NCBI RefSeq assembly: GCF_001761485.1
Contig: NC_090774.1
Coordinates: 1,116,001-1,180,000, forward strand
Direction of reading: 5' to 3'
Length of the DNA stretch: 64,000 bases
From: Yarrowia lipolytica
Taxonomy: Eukaryota > Ascomycota > Dipodascomycetes > Dipodascales
Notes under the pieces: model-generated
Databases searched by the model: none
What the model was told of the DNA's origin: nothing
What the model saw: only the letters and a program-made list of their open reading frames with translations
Part shown: positions 61,570-64,000 of the stretch, one piece after another
Layout of the letters: the number at the start of each line of letters is the position of its first letter
How positions within the stretch are numbered: position 1 is the first letter of the stretch
Translations under genes and position numbers: made by a program

Positions 61570-61580
61570 TATATAAATAT
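61570..61580. promoter_or_regulatory. TATA-like element, candidate URA2 core promoter
   Basis: TATATAAATAT on the plus strand, or ATATTTATATA on the minus strand. It lies about 105 bp upstream of the predicted leader-intron donor of URA2. Its orientation is ambiguous, so it could also serve plus-strand transcription. Confidence 0.4.
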
Positions 61581-64000
61581 CGAGGCCAATGAAAAAATTT
61601 ATAACCTCAAGGTTTGGGTGCATAAAGAGGACTTTGGGACCTTACCCTGGGGGGAGTTGGGGGTGGAAATAGTGTGATGAGGAGCCTGGAATTTTGACAG
61701 ATGGTCTATAAGAGTGTCAATTATCTGTCATCTTTTTTTCCGCGCGATTCGGCCACTATTGGGTCCTCCAGATTCCTTTCGAATGTCGCCACTTCTCCAC
61801 CTAACGAACCTTGTCAGAAGCCGAAGGCCGAACAGCACGGTTAAAAGCCCCATTTCCAGAGCAAAAAGCGACCGTTTCTGCCCGGAAATCGGACTCACGT
61901 GACCCATTCTGTACAATTGACGCCCAATCTCCTGGAAAAACGGCGTATATCCGCGAGAAATACCGACCTATTCTCGGTGGCAACTGTCGCTATACTGTCA
62001 GTCAGGGAAAAAAAGGCCGATTGAAATAAAAAGAACCTTAACGCTAAAAACAAAAAAAAATTGGAAACAGTCCGAGTCATAATTGGACCCTGAGAAAGAC
62101 ATGAGTGGGTGGGCAAGGGGTCTTAAAGGGCTCCTTGGGGGCCGATTTCGGAAACGAAAAATGCACGATCCCATTTCTTCGGGCTACATGACCACTTTTC
62201 GAGCGTCTTATCTCGTTTCCACCCTCCCCACAACCCACATTAGCCACCAGTAGCACCTCCCAACCTCGTCTCCATGGCACATTTCGAACCCAAATCAATT
62301 TTTTTTCCACACGATGCATGAACGAGGTACGCGGCTGGTGATTGAGATGGCAGCGGCGGAAAACGGTGCAAAAAAAAACCGTGTGTGTAAAAAGAAACGA
62401 GACGTTGAAAGGTGCAATTGATGAGGCGAACACCCACTTGGCTGTTTTGTCGGTCGTTACGGTAGTTGCGTGGACCATCCACGTCGTGATGTTGGTCTGG
62501 GTTGTCCATCATCGCCCATTACTCGGCCATCCAAGTGTCTTAACAAAATATGTGCAGTGACTGTGAAGGCGCTTCTTGTCTGAATGCGGTCACACGACGG
62601 ATCGCATCGCACAGTTGCTGAAAAAGATAAGCTCAGGTGGGTCTCATGGAGAGTGTGGGGGTTTTGGGCCCAATAGTGGTCCGATTTTGGATCTGAAACG
62701 TGCATTTTGTTCGTCGCATCGATACCATCACAATGGTATGCGTTTTGTTGCTATATCTTCTATTTCAAGCAAAATGGCTGGACCTCTCTATCCTCCTCTG
62801 CCTACACTACAGACTGTACAGGGCATACTGCACCCAACATGTGCAGCGGCTAAGTGGAGTTACCGAGGGCTTCGGCGGGGTACCGGTGCTGTAGATCTGT
62901 GTCGAGATGTGTGGAGAATATGATGGTTTTGTTCGCCTCGTTTTTGGCCTGTTTTTTCCCTCTTTTACTGCGACTCTTTCGCTCGTCGTTTTGCTCACCG
63001 ACATCCTACAACCCTAACTCGAGACCGGAGCAGGATACCCGAAATATGCACCAGAGAAGCCGGAGCTCCTTGTATCACTACCCGAGTAGCTTGGCTACAG
63101 ATGTTGATGCGAAGCATGGGCATGGGCTAACTGCGGGCTATCGCTATCCAGTTGGTGAGGTTCATTGCTGCCCAGCGACGTGACACAGTGGCCAAGATGA
63201 AGTTGGGTGGGCTCTAGGGAGGACCGTAGTGCAGCCTTCAAGCCAACTCCGGGAGCAATGTTGAGAATCCGGACATGCAAATGATTCATTCGGTCAATTA
63301 ACATGCTTTCCCGCGATCTTTGGTAGGTTTCCATGCCTGGTTTGGTGACTCAGCATTGGAGAAGTACCAGCATGGATAATGTGAGTTTGAGGGGTAATGG
63401 AAAAGACCAATGGTGGAGATGTTCATTTGATGATTCGGATATTGTGTGATCTCATCCTACGTTGAAGGTCATTACTGCGTACTGTACTGTAGTTGTAGTT
63501 GTAGATCATCATTGCCGGACCCATGATCAGAACCTAGACACCACTTTAGAACCATGGAACGACGTCCACAAAGGCTGAGACTCGGGAAATCGCATATTTT
63601 CTGTTTCGTAATGGCCGAAAACATCTCAGTATTCTTCATCTCGCTCTCTCGGCGAAATATCCGCTTCCCGTTTGGTCCTTGCGTTAATAAAACTCCGAGG
63701 AAAAACGCTGCAAGTCTCTCAGTCTCGATTTGGACGGGTGAAATATTGGTTAGGTGCCGTTGCTGGTTAGAGACGGATTGGTTGGTGACAAGTTGCGTGC
63801 AAATCCAGTAGAGCATGACGTTTCTCGCCAATTCACTGTGTTTTTGCTGACTAAATTGGATGGGTATACATGATAGAAGATGTTCCGGTATGACTAAGCA
63901 GCCTGGAGGCGAGATGTGTCCAGTGACTATATGGCGGTATCTCTGACTGAGTACTTGTACTTGTACCAGGCTTAATGAACTCGTGAGGGTATCCTTGAAT

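Larger units (their letters stand above)
60795..64000. other. URA2 leader and promoter, then 2.4 kb with no recognised gene
   Basis: The left part holds the predicted leader intron. From about 61600 to the window end only short ORFs (about 130 codons or fewer) without domains are seen. CAG/TTCAGC repeats occur at about 61195-61265. No mobile element or RNA gene was recognised. A gene may start beyond the right edge. Confidence 0.5.

Overview
The window is nuclear DNA from a budding-yeast-type fungus, most likely Yarrowia lipolytica or a very close relative. The reasons are the strong use of CGA for arginine, CTG read normally as leucine, introns with the donor GTGAGT and a branch point fused to the acceptor (CTAAC-N-CAG), large intergenic spaces, and family members that fit this species (PEX14, PMR1-type Ca2+ pump, HEM25, CDC43, a fused URA2). 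I recognise 20 protein-coding genes. One (1-1653) is cut by the left window edge. No tRNA, rRNA, CRISPR array or intact mobile element could be supported.

Layout. 1-5.5 kb: an ectonucleotide pyrophosphatase, a NIPA-type Mg2+ transporter and a Gap1-type RasGAP. 5.5-9.6 kb is non-coding, with a 29-nt poly(A), a 20-bp tandem repeat and many CACGTG boxes in front of cystathionine beta-synthase (9.6-11.2 kb). 12.5-16.3 kb: a small mitochondrial protein and two neighbouring CstF-64/Rna15-family genes on the same strand. 18.1-28.2 kb is gene-dense: TFIIS, a small Cys-rich secreted protein, mitochondrial GatB, a class-V PLP enzyme, the spliced geranylgeranyltransferase I beta subunit, and HEM25. 28.2-42.7 kb is a gene-poor stretch broken only by a Lys5-type phosphopantetheinyl transferase and a regulator built on a Tc1/mariner-type paired helix-turn-helix. 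42.7-51.4 kb: PEX14, an atypical thioredoxin, SUA5 and the PMR1-type pump. 54.2-60.8 kb holds the 2186-residue URA2 (CPSase-ATCase); the last 3.2 kb is its leader and promoter plus sequence with no recognisable gene.

The genes are ordinary eukaryotic single transcription units, not operons. Several are mitochondrial (GatB, HEM25, the 134-aa protein, possibly SUA5), and two pairs are convergent with short spacers (GatB/PLP enzyme, CDC43/HEM25).

I did not find a clear new multi-gene system. The points most worth a second look are the adjacent CstF-64-family paralogues, the domesticated-transposase-like regulator in the gene desert, the thioredoxin with a CIPC active site and a basic tail, a predicted 670-nt URA2 leader intron whose acceptor touches the start codon, five exact copies of a 13-mer (GTACAGTATGTAC) in intergenic DNA, and three CACGTG boxes spaced exactly 11 bp upstream of PEX14.
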